A DNA stretch of 64,000 nt. Origin: Terasakiella sp. SH-1. Its GTDB lineage: Bacteria; Pseudomonadota; Alphaproteobacteria; Rhodospirillales; Terasakiellaceae. The DNA lies in the NCBI RefSeq assembly GCF_004564135.1, contig NZ_CP038255.1:1024501-1088500 (forward strand). Reading direction: 5' to 3'. The translations under genes were made by a program, and so were the position numbers. Each line of letters opens with the position of its first letter. Positions within the stretch are counted from its first letter, which is position 1. The notes under the pieces are model-generated. The model searched no databases. It saw only the letters and a program-made list of their open reading frames with translations, and was not told where the DNA came from. Shown here piece after piece: positions 37,240-47,772 of this stretch.

Positions 37240-39468
37240 ATGTCATTAAGGCTCAAGACCATCCTTGGGATTGCCATTATCGAAGGCTTGCTGTTGCTGG
37301 CCTTAATTATGATGAGCCTTAATGTCTTTAGTGCCACGCTGGATCAGGAGCTGGTGAAATATGGGACATCGACGTCCCGTATTTTTGCGGCCACCACGCG
37401 TGATGCGGTGATTGAAAGCGATCTGGCGACGCTTGACAGTTTTGCCGACAGCGTTCTGGAAAATCCGGGCATGGTCTATGTGCGGGTTTTGGATAGTCAG
37501 GAAGAGGTTCTGGTTGAAAAGGGGGAGGAGCGTTTTCTCAAGGCCCCGTTTGTCCCTGATGAAAGTTTAGCCCAAGCTAAAAACGATGGTGTGTATGATA
37601 CCTTTGCCGATATTCGGGAAGATGACTTTTTCATTGGTCGGGTTGAGCTTGGGATTGAAGCCAGCCGCTTGAACCAGATTTTGGTGGACACACGTAATAA
37701 AGCCACGGTTATTGCCTTGGTTGAAATTATGTTGGTCGGTTTGTTTTCCCTGATTTTGGGAACTTATCTGACCCGCCAAATTTTGAATTTGAAACAGGCA
37801 ACGCAGCGTCTTGTTTCTGGTGATCTTGGGCATGAGGTTACTGTTAAATCCAATGATGAGATTGGGGACCTCGGGCATAGTTTCAATGCCATGTCGCGAA
37901 AGCTCAAGGAAGCCCACGTACAGTTGGATGAGCAACGGGCCTATCTGGAAAGTGTAATTTTCAATATTCTTGATGGGATCATTATTTTTGATCGTGAGGG
38001 GCTGATTCAAGATTGCAACCCGGCGATTAAAACCATTTTCGGCTATGACAAAGAAGAAGTTGTCGGGAAAAATATTTCAATTCTTTTGCCTGAAGGTCAG
38101 CATAAAAGGCGTCATCAGGAATATTTGGCCTCTCCGGTATTGATGGAGAGAGTTCTACAGGCCAAAAGAGAATTGGTTGCTGAGAAAAAAGACGGCAGCA
38201 AAGTCTATATTGAACTATCCATTAATCAGATGGATGACCATAGGGGCGAAGAACATTTCGTAACGATCATCACGGATATTTCCCGGCGCAAGCAAGATGA
38301 AATCAGGTTGCAGGTGGCTTTGGACAAGGCCCATCAGGCCAGTAAGGCCAAATCTGAATTCCTGGCGGCAATGAGCCACGAAATTCGCACGCCGATGAAT
38401 GGGATCATCGGAACGGCAGATTTGCTTTCCAGCACAGGGCTGAACCCGGAACAAGCGGGCTATGTCGACACCATCTGCCATTCCGGGGATATGCTGCTGA
38501 CGATCATTAATGATATTTTGGACTATTCCAAGATTGAGGCGGGACAGATGAATTTGGAATCTGTTCCCTTCGTTCTCAATGATTTGGCGAAAAGTGTGAT
38601 TGATCTGTTACAGGCCCGCGCTGATGAAAAGGGGCTGAAACTTGTCTATCAACACAGTGGTGATCTGAAAGGCATGTTTATCGGGGACCCAACCCGCCTG
38701 AGACAGGTTTTATTTAATCTGTTGGGTAATGCCATTAAGTTTACAGAGCGGGGACAGGTTTCCTTGATGGTGAAGCCCTCAGCAGCCGGGCATTTATATT
38801 TTGCTGTGACAGATACCGGTGTGGGGATTTCAGAAGACCACCAGGAAAAGATTTTTGAAAGTTTCAGTCAAGCCGATGGTACCATCACGCGTAAATTTGG
38901 TGGGACGGGGTTAGGGCTGGCTATTTGTTCCAAAATTGTCCAGATCATGGGCGGTGAGATTGGTGTGCAAAGTATAGAAGGCCAGGGCAGTACTTTCTGG
39001 TTTGATGTGCCCCTGACCTATCAGCATGTTGCTGTCGCAGAAGAAAAAACGGTGCAAGAACCTGCTCCAGTATCCAATGAAAGTAGCACAGCCGACATTG
39101 GCACAAAGAAGATTTTGGTGGCTGAAGATAATGATGTGAACCGGGAAATTGTACGCATGTATCTTGAAAAAATGGGCCATGAGTGTGTCTTGGCGGAAAA
39201 TGGCCTGGAAGCCCTTGGTGCTGTGACGCAAGATCAATTCGATCTGATCCTGATGGACATGCAAATGCCTGAAATGGATGGCTTAAGTGCAACGCGTGAA
39301 ATCAGAAAATTGTCATCTGAGTTGGGCGCTATTCCGATTATTGCATTGACGGCCAATGCCTTGCATGAAGATCGTGAAAGATGCTTTGAAGCTGGTATGA
39401 CGGGATTCTTAGCCAAGCCGATCAAGAAAAAAGAGCTGGAAGAAGCTTTGATTACGGCGCTGTCTTAG
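37240..39468 (+). CDS. Membrane hybrid sensor kinase with HAMP, PAS and receiver domains
   Basis: Starting at the ATG at 37240 it has 742 residues; an in-frame TTG six codons earlier (37222) is possible. Membrane helix 1 is at about residues 7-30, a periplasmic domain at about 31-158, and helix 2 at about 160-182. HAMP and PAS domains follow. HisKA has H380 in [10 protein letters not shown], then comes HATPase ([16 protein letters not shown]). The C-terminal receiver has phospho-acceptor D673 in LMDMQMPEMDG. The gene begins 24 bases after the PhnD-like gene and is very likely co-transcribed, which implies a binding-protein-activated phosphorelay. No Hpt or output regulator is adjacent. Confidence 0.92.
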   Translation: MSLRLKTILGIAIIEGLLLLALIMMSLNVFSATLDQELVKYGTSTSRIFAATTRDAVIESDLATLDSFADSVLENPGMVYVRVLDSQEEVLVEKGEERFLKAPFVPDESLAQAKNDGVYDTFADIREDDFFIGRVELGIEASRLNQILVDTRNKATVIALVEIMLVGLFSLILGTYLTRQILNLKQATQRLVSGDLGHEVTVKSNDEIGDLGHSFNAMSRKLKEAHVQLDEQRAYLESVIFNILDGIIIFDREGLIQDCNPAIKTIFGYDKEEVVGKNISILLPEGQHKRRHQEYLASPVLMERVLQAKRELVAEKKDGSKVYIELSINQMDDHRGEEHFVTIITDISRRKQDEIRLQVALDKAHQASKAKSEFLAAMSHEIRTPMNGIIGTADLLSSTGLNPEQAGYVDTICHSGDMLLTIINDILDYSKIEAGQMNLESVPFVLNDLAKSVIDLLQARADEKGLKLVYQHSGDLKGMFIGDPTRLRQVLFNLLGNAIKFTERGQVSLMVKPSAAGHLYFAVTDTGVGISEDHQEKIFESFSQADGTITRKFGGTGLGLAICSKIVQIMGGEIGVQSIEGQGSTFWFDVPLTYQHVAVAEEKTVQEPAPVSNESSTADIGTKKILVAEDNDVNREIVRMYLEKMGHECVLAENGLEALGAVTQDQFDLILMDMQMPEMDGLSATREIRKLSSELGAIPIIALTANALHEDRERCFEAGMTGFLAKPIKKKELEEALITALS

Positions 39469-39476
39469 GACCTGAC

Positions 39477-39968
39477 CTAGCGTTTGCGCCGCTCTATACT
39501 GACGTCATAATGGCGACAACGCCGGTCGGGGCCTTTGTATGTTGGGCCGTTGATAAAGGGCTTGGGGTGTGTAATCAAGGAAACGATATGGCTGTATAAT
39601 GAACGCGCACTAAAGGGTTTGACGAGGAATTCATTAACCCCAACGTCACGGGCCTGACTGACACTGGAGATATCGGTGACGGCACTCACCATCAAGATGT
39701 GGGCATATTGATAACTTTCGAAATCGGCCTGTCTGATTTTCTGGACCAGATCAATCGTTGTGCTGTCTTGTAAGGCGTATTCCATGATTAGGATATGAGG
39801 ATAGCCGCAATTGAGAATATCCCAAAAATCCTCTTCGCTGAGGGTGATGAGAACTTTCTGAAAACCAAAATTTTCCAGATAAGTCTTTATGATATGGGCC
39901 GAAGCTTCATCACGTTCTAAAACAAGTGCGGTGAGTTTTTGAAAATTCATACGTGCCCGGTCACTCAT
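39477..39968 (-). CDS. Receiver-only protein with Glu at the phospho-acceptor position
   Basis: A 163-residue single receiver domain followed by a basic tail (GPDRRCRHYD, ending ERRKR). The acidic pocket is weakened to ERDEA, and the residue aligned with the phosphorylated Asp is E63 (ILIMEYALQD). The conserved Lys in LVKPF is kept. Glu at this place often mimics the phosphorylated state, so the protein may be constitutively active or act only as a binding module. It overlaps the upstream hemerythrin gene by 4 bases (ATGA), indicating coupled translation and a common pathway. Confidence 0.85.
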   Translation of the reverse strand: MSDRARMNFQKLTALVLERDEASAHIIKTYLENFGFQKVLITLSEEDFWDILNCGYPHILIMEYALQDSTTIDLVQKIRQADFESYQYAHILMVSAVTDISSVSQARDVGVNEFLVKPFSARSLYSHIVSLITHPKPFINGPTYKGPDRRCRHYDVSIERRKR

Positions 39969-41260
39969 TCTTTTTCTCCAAACCAGTTTTTGGGCAAGTT
40001 GTAGTCTTTCAACAGGTCTGTAATCTCCTGATTATGTTTTTTGACGATTTCCTTATAGCCAAAATCCGTCAGGGCAATATGTTTTAAGTGCCAGTTTTTA
40101 TAGCGAATGGCTTTTTCCAGCAGGCTGTCGTTATTGGGGGAGTTCAGGCTTTCATTGCGGATATCCACAATCTCGGCCAATAGATTTTCATGCTCTTTTT
40201 TATGGTCTTCCAATGACGGGTCGCCAAATTTCTCAAGGATCATTTCCTCGCGCCCAAAATGGATACGTGTGTAGGCTTCTAACATGACGATAATGCTATC
40301 GGTAATGAAAAGACTGCCTTGTTTTTCGTATTCCCGGTACAGCATTTTGATCAGATGTAAAATATAGCGGTGATCTTCGTCAAATTCATTACATCCGGTG
40401 CGATAGGCGGCTTTGAAATTAAAGTCTTCTGCGCAAACCCGTTCTGCAACAATTGGGCGGTAATGCTTTTTACCGTTTTTGCCGGCCAGTATTTCAGTCA
40501 GCTTTTCCTGACTATCAACATTGCGTTCCAAAATGTCGGCAAAATCATCATCAATTTCAAAATTATTTTTATAATCATGTAGGAGCTTATGCAGGCGTTC
40601 CAGCAGCCGTGTACCTAAATCTCCACCTTTGCCGATAAGCTTGTGTGTCAAAATAAGCTGAATGGAATTGCTGAAAGCTTTGAGAATTCGAACTCTATGA
40701 ATTGGTTGAGCTTGCGGGGCGGTGATTTGATCAAGAAAACGATCCAGCTGATCGCCCACAATACTAAGCAAGGGATAGTTATAGCAGTCCCCCTGTGCCT
40801 TAAGGTCATAAGTCTTATGCTGAATTGACGGGAGTTGTTGACCTAATGTGACTGGGTTGACGACCAGCGTGCTGATCACTTCGTTGAGTTGTGCAACCAG
40901 CTTTTCACATAGAGAGATAAAATGCCCTGATTGTGAAAGAAGGGCCTTATTTGCTTTTACAAGAATTTGGTTATCAACGAGATTGACCTCGTGCAGGTTC
41001 ACAAGATTACGCAATGCAGGGGTGAGGGCAGGTGTAAAGCTTTTCAGGGCAGGGCATTCTCCCTTTTTGACCCGTCGGGCAGCTTCGGCCAAGGAGTCGG
41101 CCTCGACCTTATAGAGTTTGAGCTCCTGAAACTGGTCTGTTTTTTCTTCCAGATCGAAATTGGCACAAATATCTGTCCAATAAGTTGCGGCCTCCTGCTT
41201 TCCCCAGAAGCTGGAAAAGTCTCTTTCCCCAGACTTGCGTATGGTTTGAACGACGTACAT
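39965..41260 (-). CDS. Hemerythrin-domain protein with long novel N-terminal region
   Basis: A 431-residue cytoplasmic protein. The C-terminal part (about residues 285-405) is a bacteriohemerythrin domain with the expected di-iron ligands in FDEDHRYILH, HFGREEMI, HKKEHENL and HLKHIALTD. Such domains bind oxygen or NO. The N-terminal 280 residues have no family I recognise; they are mixed helical, without membrane segments. The gene overlaps the receiver gene at 39477 by 4 bases. I infer that the pair senses oxygen or NO and passes the state through protein contacts rather than phosphorylation. Confidence 0.85.
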   Translation of the reverse strand: MYVVQTIRKSGERDFSSFWGKQEAATYWTDICANFDLEEKTDQFQELKLYKVEADSLAEAARRVKKGECPALKSFTPALTPALRNLVNLHEVNLVDNQILVKANKALLSQSGHFISLCEKLVAQLNEVISTLVVNPVTLGQQLPSIQHKTYDLKAQGDCYNYPLLSIVGDQLDRFLDQITAPQAQPIHRVRILKAFSNSIQLILTHKLIGKGGDLGTRLLERLHKLLHDYKNNFEIDDDFADILERNVDSQEKLTEILAGKNGKKHYRPIVAERVCAEDFNFKAAYRTGCNEFDEDHRYILHLIKMLYREYEKQGSLFITDSIIVMLEAYTRIHFGREEMILEKFGDPSLEDHKKEHENLLAEIVDIRNESLNSPNNDSLLEKAIRYKNWHLKHIALTDFGYKEIVKKHNQEITDLLKDYNLPKNWFGEKE

Positions 41261-41453
41261 TTACCCCTATCCACTTTTAAAGTGCTGTTTTTATTTACAT
41301 TATACAAAAAAAGGGGAGGGTTGAATTGATTCTTGTTAACTGAACTCTAAATTTTTAACTTTATTTAAAATAAAGATATGGTTTTTCTTATCTATTTTGT
41401 ACATTAGTATAAACTGACAAAGACGCACTTATAGGGAACGATAGGACTGAGAG

Positions 41454-42134
41454 ATGAATCAAACGCGTGCCGTTATTTTGATGGTGACATTTGCCTACCT
41501 TTGCCTATTCGGTATTTATTATGTGACGATGAATTTGTCGGAAGAATTGTTGCGCAAATCCATCACACAGGCAACGCAGTCGGCCAATCAGACGGTTACC
41601 AAAATCTTTGTGAATGATGTGTATCCCGATATTACAGAACAGCTTGACCTTGATGACCGGGCGGAGGGACTAACAGGGGAGGCTTTGGACATCGTTGATC
41701 ATAAAGTCCGTTCATTCATGTTTGGCACGGATGTCTTGAAGGTCAAAGTCTTTAACCTGGCTGGGTTGACGGTCTATTCCACCGAACATGCCCAGATTAA
41801 TCAAAGCCGTGAAGATAATTCAGCGTTTCAGACCGCAGCTCAAGGCGGTCTTGGTAGCCAGATCACCCATAAAGGAAAATTTTCCGCGATTGATCAGATG
41901 GTCTTTGATCGTGATCTTGTTTCTTCCTATATTCCAATTCGTGACAAGAAACGGCGTATTCTTGGTGTGCTGGAGGTTTATACGGATCGAACAGCTGAAT
42001 TGGCAAAAGTTGCGGGTTTTCTTAATCAGCTGAAATCAACACTGATTATTGCCTTGAGCATAACCGGATTGGGGATAAGCCTCTTGATGTGGGTATCGCT
42101 TTATCGCAAAGTAGACAAGTCGACAGACGAATAA
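41454..42134 (+). CDS. Two-helix membrane protein with periplasmic sensor-like domain
   Basis: A 226-residue protein with membrane helix 1 at about residues 7-28, a periplasmic domain of about 160 residues and helix 2 at about 193-215, followed by a 10-residue tail. The periplasmic part resembles single-Cache-like sensors (VKVFNLAGLTVYSTEHAQI; YIPIRDKKRRILGVLEVYTD). It has no kinase or methyl-accepting domain. It ends 21 bases before a hybrid kinase and is probably co-expressed with it, perhaps as an accessory sensor subunit. Confidence 0.75.
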   Translation: MNQTRAVILMVTFAYLCLFGIYYVTMNLSEELLRKSITQATQSANQTVTKIFVNDVYPDITEQLDLDDRAEGLTGEALDIVDHKVRSFMFGTDVLKVKVFNLAGLTVYSTEHAQINQSREDNSAFQTAAQGGLGSQITHKGKFSAIDQMVFDRDLVSSYIPIRDKKRRILGVLEVYTDRTAELAKVAGFLNQLKSTLIIALSITGLGISLLMWVSLYRKVDKSTDE

Positions 42135-42155
42135 TGCATGAGGGTATGAAGGTCA

Positions 42156-44900
42156 ATGGCAAGATTTTTAGGGGGCATTGAGGCACGTATTGCTGTGACC
42201 TTGACGGCGGCGTCTTTGGTGCTGGCTGTCGTTATTCTGCTTTTGGCCCATACCTATACCAGAAATACCGATAATACAGCTTTGGTGATTGCGGCAAAAT
42301 CTTATTCCCACGCCATTTCGTCTTTTAGAAATTTTTATGCCAATGTTTTGCTGGATAATATTCACACTGATGCCGTGGATATTACCCATGAATATGCCAA
42401 AAAAGAAAATGCCCTGCCGATCCCTGCGACATTTACCATTGATTTGGTCAGTTTTCTAAATGGCACAGATACAACACTGCATGTCACACTGGGCAGTCAA
42501 TACCCTTTTCCCTGGCGCAAGGATCGTAAGATTGATGCCTTTACTCTGGAAGCGATCAGCTATTTTTCCGCTAACCCAAGTGATGATTATTACAAGATTG
42601 TTGAAAGGGCAGGGGAACGATATCTGAAATTTGCCACGCCCATTATCATGGGGGAGGGTTGTGTCGGGTGCCACAATAGCCACCCCGATACCCCTAAAAA
42701 TGATTGGAAAATTGGGGATGTCCGTGGGGTGCAGGTTGTGAGCCTGCCTGATACGAGTATTGCCGGGCGCAGTGATATCTGGTTTGCCTATCTGGTCTTG
42801 TCTTTTGCAGTCTTCCTCATCATTACGTTTTCAGCCGTTGCCCTTTTGTTAAAGCGAAACAAGGCGGTGCTGGATGATTTGAATGATGAAACCGCCCGCT
42901 TGGCCCAAGCCAACCAATCCTTGAGCGCAAAGGATAAGGACCTGCGGGAGGCATTGGATAAGGCCAAGGCAGCCAGCGAAGCCAAGTCTGAATTTTTGGC
43001 AACCATGAGCCATGAAATCCGCACCCCTATGAACGGTGTGATCGGGATGACAGGGTTATTGCTGGAAAGCCCCTTAAATGATCAACAGCAACATTATGCC
43101 CAGACGATTAGAGGATCTGGGGAGGCATTGCTTCACATCATCAATGATATTCTGGATTATTCCAAGATGGAAGCTGGGCGCTTGCGCCTTGAAATGGAAA
43201 CCATCCCTGTACGGACCTTGATTGAAGAAATTATCGAGCTGCTGGGGCCACGGGCTTATGAAAAGGATATTGAGCTGGCTTATCTTGTTGCCCCAGAAGT
43301 TGCGCCTTTCTACGAAGGGGATTCCGGGCGTTTACGTCAAATTCTTCTAAACTTGATTGGGAATTCGATCAAGTTTACGGAAAAAGGCGGGGTGTCGCTG
43401 GAATTGTCCTTACAGGCAGATGGTGCGTTGCGTTTTGCTATTCGGGATACCGGGATTGGCATTTCGCAAGCCCAACAGGAAAAACTATTTGCCAGCTTTA
43501 GTCAGGTTGATTCTTCCATTGCCCGTCGTTTTGGCGGAACTGGGCTGGGGCTTGCGATCTCCAAACAGTTGGTGGAATTGATGCAAGGCCGGATCGGTGT
43601 AGAAAGCGAACTGGGTCAGGGCAGTTGTTTTTGGTTTGAAATCCCCTTGAATGTTCTGGACTTAGGGGAACTGCCGTCCCGTGCTGGGCAAACTTCATGG
43701 GATCATCCGCTATCTGCTTTGATCATTGATGATAATCAGGTCAATCGTGAAATCTTTGAACGTCAGATGGAAGGCTGGAATATTCAAAGTGATACATGTG
43801 CATCTGTTCAGGATGCAGCTCACAAAATGCGGGAAAGAGAGTATGACTTCCTGCTTCTCGATATTCAGATGCCGGAACAGTCGGGCCTGGACTTGCTGGA
43901 AGACCCTGCCTTTAAACAAAATGTGACAAAGACAAAGGTGATTGTTGCCTCCTCCATTCATAAAGAAGAGCTGGCAGGGGGGGGAAGTCTGGAAAAGGCA
44001 GATGTATTCCTGACAAAACCTGTGCATCAATCCAATTTATATAATGCCATTGTCGATTTGTTTGCGCCGGGTGATGTCAAAAAAGTTGTCGCCCCGAAAC
44101 CTGTCGAGCCAAAGAAGCTTGTTTCTGAGTTGTCCTTGCGGGTGCTGGTTGCAGAAGACAATTATGTCAACCAAGAGGTCGTGACGGGCTTTTTGCGCCG
44201 TATGGGCCATCATAGCGATGTGGTTGGCAATGGATTGGAAGCTGTTGAGGCTGTCAAAACCATTCCATATGATTTGGTGTTAATGGATGTGCAAATGCCT
44301 AATATGGATGGCTATGCCGCTACACGCGAGATCCGAAAACTGGCAGCCCCGTTATGCGATATCCCGATTATTGCGGTGACGGCGAATGCCATGAAAGGTG
44401 ATGCTGAAAAATGTCTGGAAGCTGGCATGGACCAATATTTGGCAAAACCGATTAACAAGGCTGAATTATTCAATGCCATTGCGCAGACTTTCGGTGTGGA
44501 GGTTACACAGGAAGAAGAGCCTCGCCCGTCTGTTCAGCCTGTACCAGAAGCTGGTGGCCCTTGTCCGCTTGATTGGGAGTTCCTCCACGGGCGTGAAGAG
44601 GATTTGGATAAGGATAGTGTTGAAATGTTGCTGGGGAACTTCTTTGGCAACCTTCCTGAACGTATCGAAAAACTTACAGAGGCAGTAAAACAGGGTGATC
44701 ATACGTCCTTGAAAAAGGAAGCGCATAGCCTGAAAGGGGTTAGTGCGAACATGGGGCTGAGCAAAATGTCTGAGATCGCCCATGACTTTGAAGGCGAGAT
44801 TGAGCTCGGTGAAAATTCCCAAGGCTTGGAAATGTGTCAACAGCTCTCTGTTATTGCGGAACAAAGCCGTATTGAATTGTTAAAACGCTATGAGTTTTAA
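42156..44900 (+). CDS. DUF3365 (Tll0287-like) haem-type hybrid histidine kinase with two receivers and Hpt
   Basis: A 914-residue membrane kinase. Helix 1 is at about residues 9-33. A periplasmic DUF3365/Tll0287-like domain carries CVGCH at 169-173, a c-type haem motif, followed by [11 protein letters not shown]. Helix 2 is at about 205-228. HisKA has H286 and is followed by HATPase. Two receivers follow, with D569 ([11 protein letters not shown]) and D711 ([11 protein letters not shown]), then a C-terminal Hpt domain with H857 in AHSLKG. All steps of a His-Asp-His relay are thus in one chain, leaving only a final regulator missing. A role in sensing redox state or a small gas via haem is inferred from the motif. 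It overlaps the convergent kinase gene by 4 bases. Confidence 0.93.
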   Translation: MARFLGGIEARIAVTLTAASLVLAVVILLLAHTYTRNTDNTALVIAAKSYSHAISSFRNFYANVLLDNIHTDAVDITHEYAKKENALPIPATFTIDLVSFLNGTDTTLHVTLGSQYPFPWRKDRKIDAFTLEAISYFSANPSDDYYKIVERAGERYLKFATPIIMGEGCVGCHNSHPDTPKNDWKIGDVRGVQVVSLPDTSIAGRSDIWFAYLVLSFAVFLIITFSAVALLLKRNKAVLDDLNDETARLAQANQSLSAKDKDLREALDKAKAASEAKSEFLATMSHEIRTPMNGVIGMTGLLLESPLNDQQQHYAQTIRGSGEALLHIINDILDYSKMEAGRLRLEMETIPVRTLIEEIIELLGPRAYEKDIELAYLVAPEVAPFYEGDSGRLRQILLNLIGNSIKFTEKGGVSLELSLQADGALRFAIRDTGIGISQAQQEKLFASFSQVDSSIARRFGGTGLGLAISKQLVELMQGRIGVESELGQGSCFWFEIPLNVLDLGELPSRAGQTSWDHPLSALIIDDNQVNREIFERQMEGWNIQSDTCASVQDAAHKMREREYDFLLLDIQMPEQSGLDLLEDPAFKQNVTKTKVIVASSIHKEELAGGGSLEKADVFLTKPVHQSNLYNAIVDLFAPGDVKKVVAPKPVEPKKLVSELSLRVLVAEDNYVNQEVVTGFLRRMGHHSDVVGNGLEAVEAVKTIPYDLVLMDVQMPNMDGYAATREIRKLAAPLCDIPIIAVTANAMKGDAEKCLEAGMDQYLAKPINKAELFNAIAQTFGVEVTQEEEPRPSVQPVPEAGGPCPLDWEFLHGREEDLDKDSVEMLLGNFFGNLPERIEKLTEAVKQGDHTSLKKEAHSLKGVSANMGLSKMSEIAHDFEGEIELGENSQGLEMCQQLSVIAEQSRIELLKRYEF

Positions 44901-47518
44901 GCACTTTTATCAGCTTCTTCTTTGAGAATATGGATGTCTTCCCCGAGAACTTCGTTGATTGTTGTGACAAGGGTTGTCCAGTTAAGGGGCTTGGAGACAT
45001 AAGCATCCATGCCTGCTTGTAAATAACTGTCGATATGTTCCTTAATCGCATCCGCTGTAACCGCGATGATGGGGATTTCTGTATTTTTTTTGCGAATTTC
45101 TTCTGTCGCCTGTGGTCCATCCATCTCAGGCATTCGTACATCCATTAAAATAATATCAAAATGATCGCTGTGATGAAGTTCAACGGCTTCTTTTCCATTA
45201 TTGGCAATTTCAAGATGATGCCCATATGCAGACAGGAAGTTTTGCATGATTTTCTGATTAACCAGATTATCTTCTGCAACGAGAATCTTTAGAGGGCGCA
45301 CGGCGTGGTAACTGCTGGCACGGATCTCTTTTTCTTTGCGGCCAATCGCTTGTTGGACAGGGTGGTAGGGCAGGGTAAACCAGAATGTACTGCCTGTCCC
45401 TTCAATGCTGGTGACACCAATTTCACCACCGAGAAGTTCGGTCAGCTTCTTACAGATCACTAGGCCAAGTCCTGTCCCTTCATATTTGCGTGAAATAGAA
45501 GCATCAGCTTGTGTAAATTGATTAAACAGGTTGGCAATGGTCTTTTCATGGATACCAATGCCGGTATCGGTAATGGTGAATTTGAGATACGGATTGGTGC
45601 CTGTATCAGTCAGGGACTGGCATGTCAGTTTCACCTGACCTTCGTGGGTGAATTTATGGGCATTGCCGATCAGGTTGACAAGAATTTGGCGAATGCGTGT
45701 TGGATCTGAACGGATTTCACGGGGGAAACCGTCTTCATATTCAATAAATGTTGGCACCTCTTTACCTGCAGGATGAGCCTTTTTGAACATAGAGGCCACA
45801 TCATCAATCAAATCCTCTAAATGAAAATCAATATGTTCGACTTCCATTTTGCCGGCTTCAAGTTTGGACATATCAAGAATATCATTGATGATCCTGAGCA
45901 GGGAGTTCGTCGACCCTTTAATACTGTTGACCAATTCCTTATTGTCATTTGAAAGGTCTGCTTCCAACAGCATATCAGAAAACCCGATAACGCCGGTCAT
46001 GGGGGTGCGTAGTTCGTGGCTCATGGAGGCGAGGAATTCTGATTTGGCCTTGTTTGCTTGTTCAGCAGCGGTTTTTTCTGTCAGGGTCCGCTGATGGGCT
46101 TCTTTTAATTCCGTAATATCACTGACTAAGGTTACGGTATTGCCATCCAGTGTCAGGTTACGTGTGACCTGAAAGATTTGGCCGTCGGGTCGATGGTCTT
46201 CGAAAGTTTTATTGCTGGGATTCTTAAGAGAATTCACCCGTGTTTGTACCAATTCATCAATGTTCCCTTCACCATAATCGCCCCGTTCTGCCAGATAACG
46301 CAGGAAGCTGGGGTAATAGGCACCAGGCTGCAAATATTCTTTGGGGGCATGATAAAGGGCGGGGAAGGCATCACTGCTGAAAATAATCTTTAGGTCAGGA
46401 CCTGTGAGAACCATGGCACCGGGGAAATGGTCTAAGGCAATACGTAGACGTTTCTCATTTTCTTCGGCCTGCTTTTTTGATTTTTCCAGTCGTGCATGGG
46501 ACTTGTTTGTTTGAAAAATGAAAAGAAGCAATCCAAATGTAACAGCAACGGCAGTGAAGCCTGAAATGACAAGTTCCCGGTGAATGTGATGATGGCCCTG
46601 CGTCCCCGCAAAAGAGTGATCAATACAGGATATGATGTAGATATCAGAAAGGGATTTGGAACTGTTTGAGGGGGAAAAGCGGGAAGACTGAATTTTGCGA
46701 TAAACCCATTTCTGATCCTTTCCTTTCTCCTTAATGATATCGGTTTGGCCTGCCAGAACTTTTTGCCATATCGTGGGGTGCTGCCATTTGAAACCGACTT
46801 CTTTATCAAACATAAAGCCCCAGTTATTGTCTGCATTAGGGCTGGACAGGCTATACCCATCTGCAGTGACAATATAACGCTTGGCATGGGTTTCTATTTC
46901 TGAGGAAGGAAGGTTCAGCAAGCCAGATGCATCATGGTTGATGATGAGATAGCCAATTTTCAGGTCCTGCTTGTAAATGGGGGTGGCCACACGAAAAATA
47001 GGCTGGATCGGTTCGACGATTTGCCCAAATTCAACGTTCAGGTCCAGCTGGCTGAGGAAAACCTGATTCTCAGTAAGTTTTTGTGCCTCTTTGACATAAT
47101 ATCGTTGGGATTTATCCTGTAGACCCTCTTGGGGAACGATTTCAATCTGATCTTTGTTATTCAGGCGCAAAATTTCACGGCCATTCAGGTCTGTGACGCG
47201 AATTTGCAGATAATTCTTATTGATCTGCAACAGCCTTTTATATCTTTCAGACAAGAGTGTCTGGTCACTGGGGTGACGGTTGATAATGAAATTGATTAGT
47301 TCCAGTGAATGGGCCAGGTAGCGGGTGTCATTGGTGATTTTTTCAAGGTCTTTTGCAAAAAGTGCAGTTTGTCGGCTTAATAAGTTGTTTTCCGATGTGC
47401 TCACTTCTTTTTGCATGTTTTCATGCAGCCAACTTGCAAGCAAAAGCCATAGGGCCAATGGGATGATGATGGATGCAATAATCGCAAATATATATTTTTG
47501 TCTTATTGAAAAAATCAT
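44897..47518 (-). CDS. Membrane hybrid histidine kinase with Cache-like sensor, PAS and receiver
   Basis: An 873-residue kinase. Helix 1 is at about residues 9-30, then a periplasmic domain of about 270 residues with a double-Cache-like look (YLQIRVTDLNGREILRL; ATPIYKQDLKIGYLIIN), and helix 2 at about 305-328. A PAS domain covers about 355-470. HisKA has H501 in SHELRTPMTGVIG, followed by HATPase. The C-terminal receiver has D793 in LMDVRMPEMDG. There is no Hpt domain. The kinase core closely resembles that of the gene at 47773 (shared SHELRTPMTGVIGF and ILDMSKLEAGKMEVE), so the two probably arose by duplication with exchanged sensors. Confidence 0.93.
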   Translation of the reverse strand: MIFSIRQKYIFAIIASIIIPLALWLLLASWLHENMQKEVSTSENNLLSRQTALFAKDLEKITNDTRYLAHSLELINFIINRHPSDQTLLSERYKRLLQINKNYLQIRVTDLNGREILRLNNKDQIEIVPQEGLQDKSQRYYVKEAQKLTENQVFLSQLDLNVEFGQIVEPIQPIFRVATPIYKQDLKIGYLIINHDASGLLNLPSSEIETHAKRYIVTADGYSLSSPNADNNWGFMFDKEVGFKWQHPTIWQKVLAGQTDIIKEKGKDQKWVYRKIQSSRFSPSNSSKSLSDIYIISCIDHSFAGTQGHHHIHRELVISGFTAVAVTFGLLLFIFQTNKSHARLEKSKKQAEENEKRLRIALDHFPGAMVLTGPDLKIIFSSDAFPALYHAPKEYLQPGAYYPSFLRYLAERGDYGEGNIDELVQTRVNSLKNPSNKTFEDHRPDGQIFQVTRNLTLDGNTVTLVSDITELKEAHQRTLTEKTAAEQANKAKSEFLASMSHELRTPMTGVIGFSDMLLEADLSNDNKELVNSIKGSTNSLLRIINDILDMSKLEAGKMEVEHIDFHLEDLIDDVASMFKKAHPAGKEVPTFIEYEDGFPREIRSDPTRIRQILVNLIGNAHKFTHEGQVKLTCQSLTDTGTNPYLKFTITDTGIGIHEKTIANLFNQFTQADASISRKYEGTGLGLVICKKLTELLGGEIGVTSIEGTGSTFWFTLPYHPVQQAIGRKEKEIRASSYHAVRPLKILVAEDNLVNQKIMQNFLSAYGHHLEIANNGKEAVELHHSDHFDIILMDVRMPEMDGPQATEEIRKKNTEIPIIAVTADAIKEHIDSYLQAGMDAYVSKPLNWTTLVTTINEVLGEDIHILKEEADKSA

Positions 47519-47772
47519 AATAATCCCTTGTTCACATCTGCGCAGCCTATCCTATCTTGTCGCTTTATTGAAGGGGGAAGAATACTTAATGTATTAAGGG
47601 TTTTGTTTGTATTGTTGAAATTGTCGTAATAGTATTTTGCAATTGAATGCTGTTATAAAACAGTTCCGATATAAAAGGGCGCTTTTTATAAGCAATCTCT
47701 AGTTTAGTTTGTGCTTTTGAGCGATCTCATGTAAAACAATCGGCAGATTTTGTTCCTCAAAAGGGGTGGGAA

